DNA from: Fragilaria crotonensis
Taxonomy: Eukaryota; Bacillariophyta; Fragilariophyceae; Fragilariales; Fragilariaceae
Length of the DNA stretch: 64,000 bases
Assembly: GCA_022925895.1 (NCBI GenBank)
Contig: JAKSYS010000341.1
Location: forward strand, 1 to 64,000
Direction of reading: 5' to 3'
The notes under the pieces are model-generated. The model was not told the DNA's origin. It searched no databases and saw nothing but the letters and a program-made list of their open reading frames with translations. Position 1 is the first letter of the stretch. Each line of letters begins with the position of its first letter. The position numbers and the translations under genes were made by a program. Shown in pieces: positions 33,163-44,693 of the stretch.

Positions 33163-33319
33163 TGGCATGTCCGAAGATCGGGAAAGGACGGGCAGTCGCC
33201 ATCAGACAGACGAACACGAGACACAGACAGACGAACACCACGACACAACACAACACAAGATACGAATTGCTCACAATCCGAACGAACTCGAATCGACAAA
33301 GACACTACTCTAGTTAATC
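33163..33319 (+). repeat. H' split repeat A1
   Basis: Matches H A1 and both A2 repeats. It runs from TGGCATGTCCGAAGATC to CTCTAGTTAATC. Confidence 0.85.
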
Positions 33320-33356
33320 TGGCCTCTCCCCCGACCCGACTTGAACCACAGACGCA

Positions 33357-36300
33357 ATGGAGGGGTCAGACGACGCTCGCTCACCGATGACGATGACCTT
33401 GACGTGGTTGGACGTTTTCAGGAAGCTCGACCAGTGGGAGGTCGTCGAAAAGCTCAGCGCTTTGAATTCGAAGACGAACTCGGTCAGTACAAATTCTACA
33501 GGATTCGTACACTTGTGCTCTCCGGAAGTCGCCCACCTTATGGTAAACACGCACGGAGTCATCCGACTCTTTCACCACTTCCACCACGACGCTGACGATG
33601 GACTCAACGACGGGACGAACGCCCTTTGGGCACTGATGGGGGCTGGCGGCTTCGCCGCCGCCATGGCGGTCGACACGAAACAGGTCGTAGGCGACACATC
33701 GGAACGCCTTTGATTGGTCGAGGATGCTCTCGTGGAATTCTACGTCGGACGTACTGGCGGCGATCAATGAATCTCTGACGACACGTGCCCAGGTGCCAGG
33801 CGTCAGCACCGGAGCCACGCGCGAAGCCGAGCCAGCCGGCACCCTGCCGACTGCAACCAGAGGACGACCGAAGAAAGGAAGCGGAACGAAGCACCGGGCG
33901 AAGCCAAGCAAGCCAGTCGAAGCGAGCGAGGACGACACAGACGACGTCACGGTCGTCGGGTTCACGATAAGCCCACCGTCCCGGTGCCGGCCTTCATCGC
34001 AGCCGCCATCATGGACACTTACGTCACCGCGCCAGAGGAGCTCGCCCTACTGATCGTCAACGCCATTAAACAGAGAGCGAGCGAGGACCCAGACCCGTCC
34101 AGAGCAACCATCCGCGCGGAGGCAGCCTCTTACATCCCGCGGTGGGTCCTCAGCGTAGCGGTAAACTCGAGGAGGACCCGGACCGACAAAGCGAGGGTGG
34201 CGGCATCAAACGCATACTCCAAACGATCGGACGAATGGGCGAAATCGCTACACCTCAAGCATCTGGCGGTCAGAGCTAGGAGCCTCATTCGGACGGACGA
34301 CCATGCCAGCACGCCAGGACGCACAGAGGACGCCATTGAAACCTGTCAACGTTACTGGAGCGACAGGCAGCAAACGCAGCGACCTCGTCCCCCAAACGTC
34401 GAAGACAGGCTTTGACTCTTTCCGCCGTCAGCGAAGCGAATGGTCCTTTTCGTGTCCGAAAGGACGCCGACAGGATGATTCGCAGCCGCCCGGTCCAGTC
34501 TTTCGGACATCCTGACGCTTAGCAGCGTGGCCTACGTACAAAACCACATCCACCACTTCTTGAGGAACACCAAAGGTCGAGACGCGTTCATTCCCATGGG
34601 CTTCTGCGCCGCAATCCGCACCGCTTCTTTCACGGCCGACACCTGACCGGCCAGGGGCCTTCAGCCTCTTCTGTTGCGGTCCCCAGACGTTCGCCCGAGC
34701 AGCAGCGATCGGGCGAGAAGCCTCTGATCACGCCAGCACCCTTGTGCAAATGCAACTCAAGACGACCGACACGACCACGGGCTTCTCGGAGAAGGACATC
34801 AAGAGCATGACAAAACTCAACTTCACGGTGCCGAAAGATTTTCACGAACTCGCGCGGCTTATCGAGAACATGAGCGGAGTGCTGGAGCTCCTTTCGGAGC
34901 CAATTCCCGCTCACACACATGTTGGACGAGTGGAGCCGTTTCCTGACCAGGGCGGTCGGCTCCACACTGGCGACGCTCCGCCAGCTAGCGCACGCTGACC
35001 CCTCAGCCGCGTGCAGGTTAGGTTGGTTCATCGAAAACGCATGCAACAATACCTAGTTCTCTGCGCTGGAGTCGAACACGAGGACGAGATCAACCCAGCA
35101 CTCCTAGAATTCAGGTCCACCCGGCAGCAGTTGGAGGACGGCGCCTTTGTCTTCCCGGCCTGCGACTTCCTCAAGGAGCGGCTGGGACGTGGAGTCGACC
35201 AAAAGGGCGACTCGCAGCCTGTAGCCGCCGCCGGGAGCGCTCGAGCCGGACGTCGCGGGCAACCCGCGGACGCAGTCACAAACCCACAGCAGGACCTTTT
35301 CCCGAGAGACGCGAACGACACTTGGCAGGTGTTCCTCGATCACGTCCGAAGTGGACCGATCCCGAACATGTGCTGCAGGTGGCACCTAAGCGGGAAGTGC
35401 GTCAAGAGCTGTTTCTTGAGCGCCTCGCACGTCGCCCTCACGACCGAACAGACGACCGCCGTACGAGCGTGGATAGAGCAGTGCCGGGCGCGCATGCGCC
35501 GCCCCTCGTCCGACGCGACGCCGCCCAGCAAGAAAACAAAATTAGGACCCTCTGCATCTGCTTACTTCCAGCCCGCCTTCGTCGCACAGCCGTCGCAATG
35601 GGCGTTCGACCAGGAACGGTCGACGGCCGAGTTCCACAACAGACGCCACGTAGGACGCCCCGGACTTTATCGGAATCTGCCGCCCGAGACAGTCCCGCGG
35701 GAACCCACGCGCACGAACCTTCGCCCCGCCACGTCGCCGACGCCCCGCATCTCTCGCCAGCCCGCGACGACCCGTCACGAAACGAAGTCGGGCCTGGGCG
35801 CTACGCTCCCGCCCTCGACTCGCCACCGACCGACCACTCCGTGGCGCGCGCATTGTCGCCCGGAGACGCCCACGACGCGCCGACATCAGCCCTCGCAGAC
35901 ACGCCACGCCCGCTTCCCGGTAAGTTCCCATCGTTGGTGCCATTGCCGACGATCCGCTCCCGAACGTCGACTCGCCGTTCCCGACTCCCGAACCACGCCT
36001 GGCCGATGCCCTTGCCACTATTTTGCACTCCGGCCAACCGCGCACCCACGCGACGGAGTTTCGCTTCGACTGGACGCACGACGCCGCCCGCCACAACCTC
36101 GCGGTGCTCAAACGGTACGCCCTCGACCTCGACGCCGCCCTTCGGGCCCAGCCGTTCAGCGCCCTGACGCCGGGATCGAGTTTCGCCCCACCGAACTTCT
36201 CGCCCCGCTCCTGTCCGCCCACCCCCTCTGGCCGCGTTTTCAGGAGCGCATCTCGAAGGGGCGAGTTCCGCTTCGCGAGATCTCGGATTCTGACCGCCTC
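33357..36300 (+). pseudogene. H' gag-like ORF with zinc finger
   Basis: The first frame (33357-33713) is longer than its counterpart in H and shows the intact N-terminus: MEGSDDARSPMTMTLTWLDV, then HHFHHDADDGLNDGTNAL. Later frames are 33724-34053, 33984-34415, 34744-34998 and 35011 onward. CCRWHLSGKCVKSC (about 35371-35412) is the zinc motif. The 35011-36507 frame (498 codons) runs from this motif into the start of RT (HEAKLISMLKDEASRG), though a mid-section near 35750-36300 appears shifted. This suggests gag and pol were one ORF. Breaks near 33690, 33980, 34410 and 34900 differ from those of H. Confidence 0.6.
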
Positions 36301-38000
36301 GCGGACGTGCGCGCCAACTTAGCTCGCGGCAATCACAAATCGGCCCGAGGCCACGAGGCAAAGTTGATATCCATGCTGAAGGACGAAGCCTCAAGGGGAT
36401 GGCAGCTACCACTGCCGCGAGAAGCCGCCTTAGAGATCAAGGGATGCGAGGTCGCGCCTCTGGGGATGGTCGCGCAGACGTCGATCGACGAGAAGGAAAT
36501 TCAATAGAGAAACTCCGACTGACACATGACCAGTCATTCAGCCCGAGCGGAGTGGCAGGACGAAGCGTAAATGAACGCGTGGACACATCCCAACTGACAG
36601 AAGCACGTTTCGGAAAAGCATTCAGCAGACTCATGTACCACATCTCGTTCCTGCGCCAACTATGGCCAGACGAGCCTATCTGGATGACGAAGGTCGACTG
36701 CAAATCCGCCTACAGACGAATCCATCTCAAAGCAGCCACAGCCATGAAGTCCTGCACGTATCGACGACCTGCTGTTAGTGGCGCTGAGGATGACGTTCGG
36801 TGGAGCGCCAAACCCATCGCAATGGAGCGACGTGTCGGAGATGATCACGGACTTGGCAAACGACCTTGTCCGCAGGGACGACTGGGATCCGAGCGTCTAC
36901 CACTCGCCGCACCAGCACCTCCTGGACACCGAAGGGCAGTGGACAATGACAAAGGGTCGGTCGACAAAATGAGTGTTTTCGGCAAGGCGGACTACTTCGC
37001 AGTGAACTATCCACCCTACGACGACCTCCCTCGCTTCGACTGCTACCTGGACGACATTTTTGGGGCCTTCAACCCCGCGACGCAGAAAGAGCGCTGCCGC
37101 GATCCGCTGGCGCTCCACCTGGTCAGGAGGCCTTGCGACCCCGAGGTTAAGGAGACTTTTCCCAGAGACGATATCCTTGCGATCCCAAAGTTCCTGGCCG
37201 AGGCCAAACCATCCGAGAGGAAGATGATCCTCGGATGGATCGTGGACACACGCCGCTTCGTCGTCGCACTGCCTCACGATAAGCACATGAGCTGGACGCA
37301 AGCCGTTGACAGGATGCTGACGCACAGACATGCCTTCGTGACGACGAGAGACCTAGAGACGACCCTCGGACGTTTTAGCCACGCCGCCTACGTCATCCCT
37401 TACGCAAGACACTTTATGGGAAGGCTATACAAGGCCTGCGAGCGTTCGAAGCAGGCCGGGAAGGCGAGACTGACCAAACCCCAACTGGACGACCTGATTC
37501 TGTGGAAGGCTTTCCTTCAGAAGGCGTCGCGAGGTATCTCGATCAACAGGCTGGTTTGCCGGTGGCCGACGCGCATAGTGAGGGTGGACGCATGCCCACA
37601 AGGCATCGGAGGCTACTGCCTCAAGAGCGGCCTGGCGTGGCGATATCAGCTACCAGAGCACCTGCTGGGGCGGCGACCCTAAACACTCTCGAGTTCCTTG
37701 CTGCCTTTGTGGGGATGATCGTGGAATTCCACGAAGGGGCCGCGTGGACGGACGAAGACGTTCTGCTCAGTCAGGAGACAGCACCTCAGCAGCGGGATGG
37801 CTTGCTAAGTCGAACTTCAACGACGATTGTCCGCTTCACCTGACGATAGCCCGGCGTTCGCTGATTTCTGCCTCACGCACGAGATAGACCACTACACGCA
37901 GTGGTTCCCGGGAAAGAGAACAAGGTGGCGGACATGCTCTCCGAGATTTCGCTCTAGACGACGCGGCACTGACAGACTTGATCACGAAAAACTGCTCACC
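36301..38000 (+). pseudogene. H' reverse transcriptase and RNase H
   Basis: The 36399-37682 frame (427 codons) has RLTHDQSFSPSG, VDCKSAYRRIHL and FDCYLDDIFGAFNPA (block C), and reads on through RIVRVDACPQGIGGY into RNase H. Block B (RMTFGGAPNPSQWSD) sits in the 36778-36972 frame because of a compensating pair of indels at about 36760 and 36940. The rest of RNase H (LNTLEFLAAFVGM, WFPGK) follows in the 37502-37843 and 37827-38462 frames. It is the same enzyme as in H, with different breaks. Confidence 0.8.
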
Positions 38001-39190
38001 GTTTGTTCCACAGAACTTCAGGATCATCCCTTTGCGGCCAGCCCTTATTTCGCAGATTGGAGGCTGGCTGCAGCTGCTAAAACGCAGCTCTTGCCGACTC
38101 AACCCGTGCCAAGCGCGATAGCAGCTGGCGCTGTTACGAAAGATTCCTCGGACGAATCGACGGAGTCGGGAGGAGCCTTTTCTCAAGGACTCGGACGAAG
38201 CGAAAGCAGAAACGTTCGCCTGCTTCGCCGCCGCCCTTCGGGACGGACGGCTTCGCTCCGACAACCTCAGGAAGCTGGCAATGGACCCTTGTCCGGTTCC
38301 ATTCGTGCCACCCTCGACGGTGTGGCTCAGGCCTTCAGGCTTAACAAATTTGAGAGCCCAATCCACGACGCCGCCGGACGACTCGACCCCCTTCTGGCTT
38401 TACAACTGAAACGTTACGCCGACGAGGACCCAGGACCTACCCACAGCAGGCGCTGCCGTTAGAGGTGATTGAAAGGTTCGATCCTGGGCAAGAAACGAGA
38501 CGGACATCGCTATTGGACAACTTGTGGTGGTCGCGTTCTTTTTCGCCATGAGGTCGTGCGAATATTCCGATGTCGGAAGCCGACGGACGACATCAGTGAT
38601 CAGAGTGGACGACGTTCGTTTCCGACAGAAGGGACAGGACCTGCAGACAACCGACCGAGGACAACTGGAGAATGCCGACACCGTGTCGATCACCTTCCGG
38701 CGACAAAGAACGGGGACAAAGGCGCGACAGTGACTCAGCATCGAAACGACAGGCAGGGACAAACGGACATCTGCCCCGTCCGGCGTGCTAGCGGACCTGA
38801 CGACGAGGGTACGGAGTTCGATTGCCATTCACGGACGAACCCGAAGATTAACGCCGTCAGGGCGCGGGACTCAGGCGAACCCCAACACATCTCTTCCAAG
38901 TCCATACTGAGGCAGCTCAGGATGGCGACGACTCGCAGGGAGGAGAGGCTTGGCCTCAGGCGAGTGGCATCGGCACTCACTCGATCAGATCAGGCGCCGC
39001 GATGGCCATGCACCTCGCCGGAGTTCCAAGTGAGGCGATTCAGATGGTGGGAGGTGGCGAAGCCAGACGTTCATGAGATACCTCCGAATTCAAGTGCGGA
39101 CTCGACACTCAGGTAGCCGCACGCATGACGAGTCGACAATCTTTCTACCGATCGCCCCAGATTCTGCGGACGAACGACAACCGGAAAATG
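38001..39190 (+). pseudogene. H' tyrosine recombinase
   Basis: VVAFFFAMRSCEYSDV (38524 on) holds the first catalytic Arg, as in H. The HxxR and Tyr boxes are present at DNA level near 38970-39090, but the frame is shifted there: the long frame 38469-39116 reads a different phase. Upstream, VAQAFRLNKFESPIHDAAGR lies at about 38320. Like its twin it is broken by small indels. Confidence 0.72.
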
Positions 39191-39480
39191 GCGGAAACCA
39201 GGTCGACTCACAATCGCGCGACGGACCCCGCTAGATGACTATCACGGGACCGACACCGCGAGGCGAACCAGGAGAGAGACAAAACTATTAGGACCAGATT
39301 CCGATGCCATCTATTTATTTCTACTAGTCTCACGAGCACAAAGAGAAACGAGAATGACCACAGACAACACACGAATCGACGCGACAGTGCGCGAGACAAC
39401 GGTACGACGAAACCACGAAGCAGACGACTCATCCGACTAAACGGACTTAGAGAATTTGGACAAGACTCGAATTTATTTCG
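39191..39480 (+). repeat. H' split repeat B1
   Basis: Matches B2 of H' and both B repeats of H, and ends TTTATTTCG at 39480. Confidence 0.85.
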
Positions 39481-39635
39481 TGGCATGTCCGAAGATCGAA
39501 AGGGCGGGCAGTCGCCATCAGACAGACGAACACGAGACACAGACAGACGAACACCACGACACAACACAACACAAGATACGAATTGCTCACAATCCGAGCG
39601 AACTCGAATCGACAAAGACACTACTCTAGTTAATC
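39481..39635 (+). repeat. H' split repeat A2
   Basis: Begins TGGCATGTCCGAAGATC directly after B1 and matches A1. Confidence 0.85.
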
Positions 39636-39724
39636 CCACCCACCCACACCTCCTCTCCGGGCCCGATGCCTAGGTTCATCAGCGCCCCTGGCGCCAGTTA
39701 CCTCCTGGCCATGCTCTGCATGGG

Positions 39725-40020
39725 GCGGAAACCAGGTCGACTCACAATCGCGCGATGGACCCCCGCTAGATGACTATCACGGGACCGACACCGCGAGACG
39801 AACCAGGAGAGAGAGACAAAACTATTAGGACCAGATTCCGATGCCATCTATTTATTTCTACTAGTCTCACGAGCACAAAAGAGAAACGAGAATGACCACA
39901 GACAACACACGAATCGACGCGACAGTGCGCGAGACAACGGTACGACGAAACCACGAAGCAGACGACTCATCCGACTAAACGGACTTAGAGAAATTTGGAC
40001 AAGACTCGGAATTTATTTCG
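39725..40020 (+). repeat. H' split repeat B2
   Basis: Terminal B unit, from GCGGAAACCAGG to TTTATTTCG. It is separated from A2 by the GC-rich hairpin spacer at 39636-39724. Confidence 0.85.
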
Positions 40021-41285
40021 AGAGGCAATCTCCTGCAAGGGCGGATGTGCCGCACTTGCGACGGAATTAATTGACTTCTACTTGATATGCACCGAACATT
40101 ATGCACTTTATTCACAGGTATTTGTACTGAACAAACAGCCATGTTACATGTTGTTCCGCACAAGGCGTGTTTTTTCACTCAAAAACAATACAGCAGCAAA
40201 ATTTTGTGAATTATGCTTTTTTTGACATAGGCGTTGCCCTCAATAACTTATGAAACCTGCCTTGTAGTGTGCTCATAGTCTCTTGACTCCGTTACATTGT
40301 TGTGACTTGCTTACCCTTATGTCTCAAATCTTGCTTTTCCTGAGAAGTTCTACCCAATGCCTCCAAATCTGCGGGGCAATTTAAATCTGCCTGCGAAGTT
40401 TATTCTTACTTTTGGCGGGCTTGCGTGTGGACTTGCGAATAGGCTTGCGAGTGGGCTTGGGTGTGGGTTTGGGAGTGATCGGATGACAGTCGCAGTTAAG
40501 CTAAGCGGCAAACTGCACAACCTCGCACTCCTGCTTGTCTTCTGCTCTGTCGTACTCCTCCATAAAACCACAGGTTCTTGGTTCATATTTATTATCACAT
40601 TGATTTAGCTGATTAAACCCGAATGCATCGGGCGTTCCGACAACTCTACCAACCCCACAAGGAGGACAAGGATATGACCTGGATGTTGCACAGGACAAAA
40701 CACCGGTGAGGAAGAAGCAATGAGAATGGTTTTGAAGGTCATGGTTTGAAGTTTTGAATTGCTGGGTATGTGAAATGCGGATTTTTTTGTGAGATCCAGT
40801 TTTCCTATAAGATTCGTTGTTGGGTTTGTTCAGGAAAAGGTGAATAGCATTCTTTGCGTCAGTCTTCCTCGCGTACACGTGATGAAAAGTCACGTAAGAC
40901 TGCTCGTCAAATGGTTGTAGTGGCTTCACACGAAACACGAATCCTCATGGTGCTGTGACAAAATCAAATTCAAGAGTGACAAAATCAAATTCAAGATTCC
41001 TCCCCATAATTACATTTTCCATGACGTCATGTCACCACCTTCGAATGTGTTCCGTTCTTCCCTGCACGATAAAGAAATCGGCCCACCACTCACCAGATCG
41101 CGTTGTGAAGTATGTACGAGTATGTACTTCCTACTACTTTGTAGAAATCTTGTACTCCGTATGTATGTATGCATCGTATGTAGTATGTACTGTTCAAAAC
41201 ACTACAACGAGGACGTTGTTCGTACACACATCACACATTCTTTTCCTCTGCGACAACCATAGCAACACATCAAATCTTCGCCGCC
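40021..41285. other. Intergenic, upstream of the membrane-protein gene
   Basis: No convincing gene. A plus frame running out of H' to 40225 looks like chance. At 40400-40475 the motif GGGCTTGCG repeats imperfectly. The 21-mer GTGACAAAATCAAATTCAAGA occurs twice in tandem at about 40957-40998. GTATGTA-type simple sequence lies at 41105-41195. The last about 100 bp probably contain the promoter of the gene at 41286, but no TATA box is clear. Confidence 0.4.
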
Positions 41286-41840
41286 ATGAATGAACTCATC
41301 GAAATAGCCAAACAACAGCCGGTTCGGTCCATCATCAGATATAGTCTCGTCTACCTCGGTAATCCCATCATATTTTTCCTCTATTTGTCTGCCATGGCAA
41401 ACAAGGAATCTAGTAATCAATACGGCAAGAAAATCCTGGGTATCATATCTGTCAAGATGGTTGATATCAATGTGGCATGGCTCAACCCTGCACTCTACGT
41501 TTTGATCACCCTCCCGTTTTACACTTTGTGGATTTGGCTTCAAGTCACGTTACTCACACTCGCGTGCTCGTCCAAATGCACCTTTGATGCTCAAATATTC
41601 TACGACCACCACACCAGTGTTGCCGCCTGCCTTTGGGCGATTCCTGGACTGTACAATATACTTGTATGGTCCACAAGCGGAATGGAAGGCAATGTTATGG
41701 GCCTTTTCTTCGCTCTCCCTTTGCTGATTGCGACATTGGCCTATATCATCATGTGGATCATGGCCCTCGTCGCTTCGACGCGTAATCCACTGGATATCTC
41801 CCATGCGAACCCTCTTATTGATAGCGGCGGATTGGTATAG
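41286..41840 (+). CDS. Small multi-pass membrane protein, unknown
   Basis: A 184-residue protein, uninterrupted, starting MNELIEIAKQQPVRSI. Hydrophobic segments fit about four membrane helices: around residues 18-38 (YSLVYLGNPIIFFLYLSAM), 68-92 (LNPALYVLITLPFYTLWIWL), 110-128 (SVAACLWAIPGLYNILVW) and 135-162 (VMGLFFALPLLIATLAYIIM). The N-terminus lacks a clear cleavable signal peptide, and the C-terminus (NPLDISHANPLIDSG) is polar. Codon use looks like a living gene, and it is one of only two apparent host genes here. I recognise no family. It could sit in any inner membrane. A further exon upstream is possible but not supported. Confidence 0.6.
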   Translation: MNELIEIAKQQPVRSIIRYSLVYLGNPIIFFLYLSAMANKESSNQYGKKILGIISVKMVDINVAWLNPALYVLITLPFYTLWIWLQVTLLTLACSSKCTFDAQIFYDHHTSVAACLWAIPGLYNILVWSTSGMEGNVMGLFFALPLLIATLAYIIMWIMALVASTRNPLDISHANPLIDSGGLV

Positions 41841-42846
41841 GTACTATTCACGGTTTGGAACCATTGCATACCTAACTAATATGAACTTGTGCGTCTGATA
41901 TGTCCAGTCAGGAGGAGGATGAGCTCACTCTGTTCGCCATTCCATTGTCCTTCCAACGTCGAAATGCCGACATGATCGAGTAGTAGAAATATCAGGTATT
42001 AAACAATGAACACTACCATATAGCTGGAGAGGTGTTTAGATCAAGGCTTGATATCATACCTGTCATGCCGAGCTGTACTTTTGACTCACATCAAGACACT
42101 CCACAATCCACAACGATAACAAACGCACAATGTGGAACAGGAACTCCAAGAGCAACAACATGGATAGAGACATGACAGATAGCACACGATGAAATGCTTG
42201 ATGTCGTGCGACAGAACGTCGTCCCCCCTCCAAGACGACGAGGGTGGTAGCGCGCCAAGCACCAACTGATCACGGCAGCAAAGCAAGAGCGATGGACTAT
42301 ATGCACCCACTGGCTATGGTACCAGGTAACTCCAGTGTGAAAACCTCAATGACAAAAAGCACGAAACCAGTGCCTATTCGTCTATAGTCGTCGAACAAAC
42401 CAAAGTAGAGAGAATTGGTTGCTGACACTGACTGTTCATGTAACCATCGAACCAAAAGGCAAGTGTTCAACAAGTAGGTGAGGTGAGTCGTTGGGGGACA
42501 AGGTCCATTCGCAAAATGTTTTGCTCCGGTGCAATGGTAGCAGACAATGGGGAAGCCCAATAATGAACGTTATAAGGTATCCCTCACAGGGCAGTATCTA
42601 ACCGTGCGAGTCCTGTAGTTAATATTGCAATTACCGCGACAGCTCGTGCAGCCAATAGACGTGGGGTTATAAATTGAAGAGACTCTTGATCAATCACTTG
42701 GGCCATTCGCAATGATAAGCGTATTCGCGTTGTTGATGCAGATTCCACACAAAGTGCCATTCCGTATCCATCTTCGTCCCCATGAAAAGTAACATCGTGA
42801 ACAACTCATCTCAAAACTGCTTCCTTTTCATTCCACATCGCATTCT
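41841..42846. other. Intergenic, no gene seen
   Basis: Only short frames on both strands and no recognisable motif. It may hold the 3' ends of both flanking genes, which converge here. Confidence 0.45.
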
Positions 42847-44067
42847 CTACTGCGCATCATGTTCCTCCAGATAACTAGTAATTTCGACAAGTTGACAATT
42901 TCGAGAAATATCAAGAGCTGTCGAGCCTGCTTTATTTCTTTGATTCGCATCGACCTTGTCGCATTTCAACAACTCGCGAACAACGTCCACCTCAGCCCTC
43001 AGGCACGCCCAGATAAGGGCTGCGTTTCCTTGTGCTCCGGTGACATTCGGATCCACCCCGTCGCGTGTCAACAACTCGAAAACTACGTCCCAACAGCCTC
43101 TGTGGCTCGCCCAATAAAATGCAGTACGGCCTTTATAATCCTCGGCATTTACATTGACTGTGCTGTGCTGGAGTAACGCCAGTACGACGTCCAAGCGTCC
43201 CCGTGTACTCGCCTTCATGAGAGCTGTTGCACCATCATCATCCTTGGCATTCACATCCACCGTGTTGTGCTGGAGCAACGCGAGGACAACTTCCATATGG
43301 CCTCGCAGACACGCATCCATGAGAGCTGTTGCGCCATCATCATCCTTGGCATTCACATCCACCGTGCTGTGCTGGAGCAACACGAGGACGACGTCCAAAT
43401 CGCCCCCACAGCACGCCCAGTGTAGGGCTGACTGACCTTCACTATCCTTGGCATTTACATCGACATCGTCTTGTTTCAAGATTTCAAGGGCGACATCTGC
43501 ATCGCAATTGCGGCTGGCCCAGATAAGGGCTGTGTAGCCAAAATAATCATCCTTGGCATTCACATCAACATGGTCTCGTTTCAAGATTTCAAGGGCGACA
43601 TCAGAAAGGCCCTCTCTGCACGCATGGATAAGGGCTGTGTGGCAATAAATATCCTTGGCATTCACATCGAAATTGTTTCGTCTCAAGATTTCAAGGGCCA
43701 CATCTGAAAGGTTGTTCTCGCACGCACAGTAGAGGGCTGTTTGACCATCCCTATCCTTGGCATTCACATCAACATAGTCTCGTTTCAATATTTCATGGGC
43801 GACATCTGAAAGGCTCTCGCTGCAGCACGCCCAGTGTAGGGCTGTGTCGCCTTCACTATTCTTAGCATTCACATCGACATTGCCTTGTTTCAAGATTTCA
43901 AGGGCGACATCTGCATGGCGATTGTAGCACGCCAAGTATAGTGCTGTCTCGCCATTACTTTTCTGAGCATTCACATTGGCTCCCGCTCGTAACAGGTCAC
44001 GAACCTTGCTGAGGTTGCCATCCTTAGCATTGTTGATCAAATCAGAGTCCTTCTTACTCAACGGCAT
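42847..44067 (-). CDS. Ankyrin-repeat protein
   Basis: A 406-residue protein, uninterrupted, starting MPLSKKDSDLINNAKDGNLS. It consists almost wholly of about eleven to twelve ankyrin repeats of 33-36 residues, each with the G-TALxxAC...DVxLxxLxxxxVDVNAK pattern. Examples are GETALYLACYNRHADVALEI near residue 38 and GATALMDACLRGHMEVVLAL near residue 260. Short caps lie at both ends. The linker VDVNAKD recurs with hardly any change, which points to recent internal duplication. Ankyrin arrays bind partner proteins; neither partner nor site can be deduced. There is no signal peptide, membrane segment or fused domain. Large ankyrin families are usual in diatoms. The ATG is the first in the frame. 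Confidence 0.85.
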   Translation of the reverse strand: MPLSKKDSDLINNAKDGNLSKVRDLLRAGANVNAQKSNGETALYLACYNRHADVALEILKQGNVDVNAKNSEGDTALHWACCSESLSDVAHEILKRDYVDVNAKDRDGQTALYCACENNLSDVALEILRRNNFDVNAKDIYCHTALIHACREGLSDVALEILKRDHVDVNAKDDYFGYTALIWASRNCDADVALEILKQDDVDVNAKDSEGQSALHWACCGGDLDVVLVLLQHSTVDVNAKDDDGATALMDACLRGHMEVVLALLQHNTVDVNAKDDDGATALMKASTRGRLDVVLALLQHSTVNVNAEDYKGRTAFYWASHRGCWDVVFELLTRDGVDPNVTGAQGNAALIWACLRAEVDVVRELLKCDKVDANQRNKAGSTALDISRNCQLVEITSYLEEHDAQ

Positions 44068-44693
44068 CCTTCTTCGTCGAAAAGAGAAAACTTATGCATT
44101 CAACGAGGGGTGGGTTGTGCATAAATGCATACAAGTAGTTTAATAGGCTCTGCAAAAGTCGCACTTCCAGCAGATACCCAGCACCCAGCACCCAGCACCA
44201 ACCCAGAACCCAGGCAAAGCATCCATCATTAAATAGATGCGCGCGGGAGTTGTCCAGGAGATCCACGTCTTGATTCTGGACACCGATGATGGCTGATGCT
44301 CTGATGCTCCTTTTAGTTATATACACATATATACACAGATATGTATATACAGCATATATGAATGTAGTAAATCGCGTACAACATGCGGCATGCAAGGCCA
44401 CGTGTAGACGGCCAGCGTCCACTTTAGTCCCTTGTTGCGAGCAAATTATCTGTGACGGTTTAAATGAATATAGATATATGCAAAGGAATTTCCTTACCTG
44501 TGTGTATTAGGCGGGCAATCTGCGAACACCAGTACATACAGTACCTGGTACTGCGAGTACAAGTACTCATCACGGAATGAGGGCACAAGAGCGGTCTTTC
44601 AAAACTCGATTGTCGGAAGTGATGACGACAAATAGGGACCCCTACGGCGGAGCTCTGTACCACCCGATGAAGAGGTTGCGTATCTAATGGTAC
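44068..44693. other. Intergenic with simple repeats
   Basis: CCCAGCA repeats at about 44175-44200, AT-rich TATATACA sequence at 44320-44370, and GTAC-rich sequence at 44530-44575. No gene is seen. The upstream region of the ankyrin gene starts at 44068. Confidence 0.5.

Larger units (their letters stand above)
33163..40020 (+). mobile_element. Tyrosine-recombinase retrotransposon H', plus copy
   Basis: A 6858-bp copy of H in the opposite orientation. Order on the plus strand: A1 (33163-33319), gag-like ORF, RT, RNase H, recombinase, B1 (39191-39480), A2 (39481-39635), spacer, B2 (39725-40020). The unit starts TGGCATGTCC and ends TTTATTTCG as in H. Base-level agreement with H is very high, with scattered 1-3-base indels and a few substitutions. 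It appears inserted into a copia LTR remnant, again without a visible target duplication. Confidence 0.9.

Noticed and set aside
39995-40225. 76-codon plus frame with Cys residues leaving H'
   Set aside because: It starts inside repeat B2, has no family resemblance and is likely chance.
44150-44220. CCCAGCA repeats as telomeric or CRISPR-like array
   Set aside because: Only about four short imperfect units without spacers, so a simple-sequence repeat.
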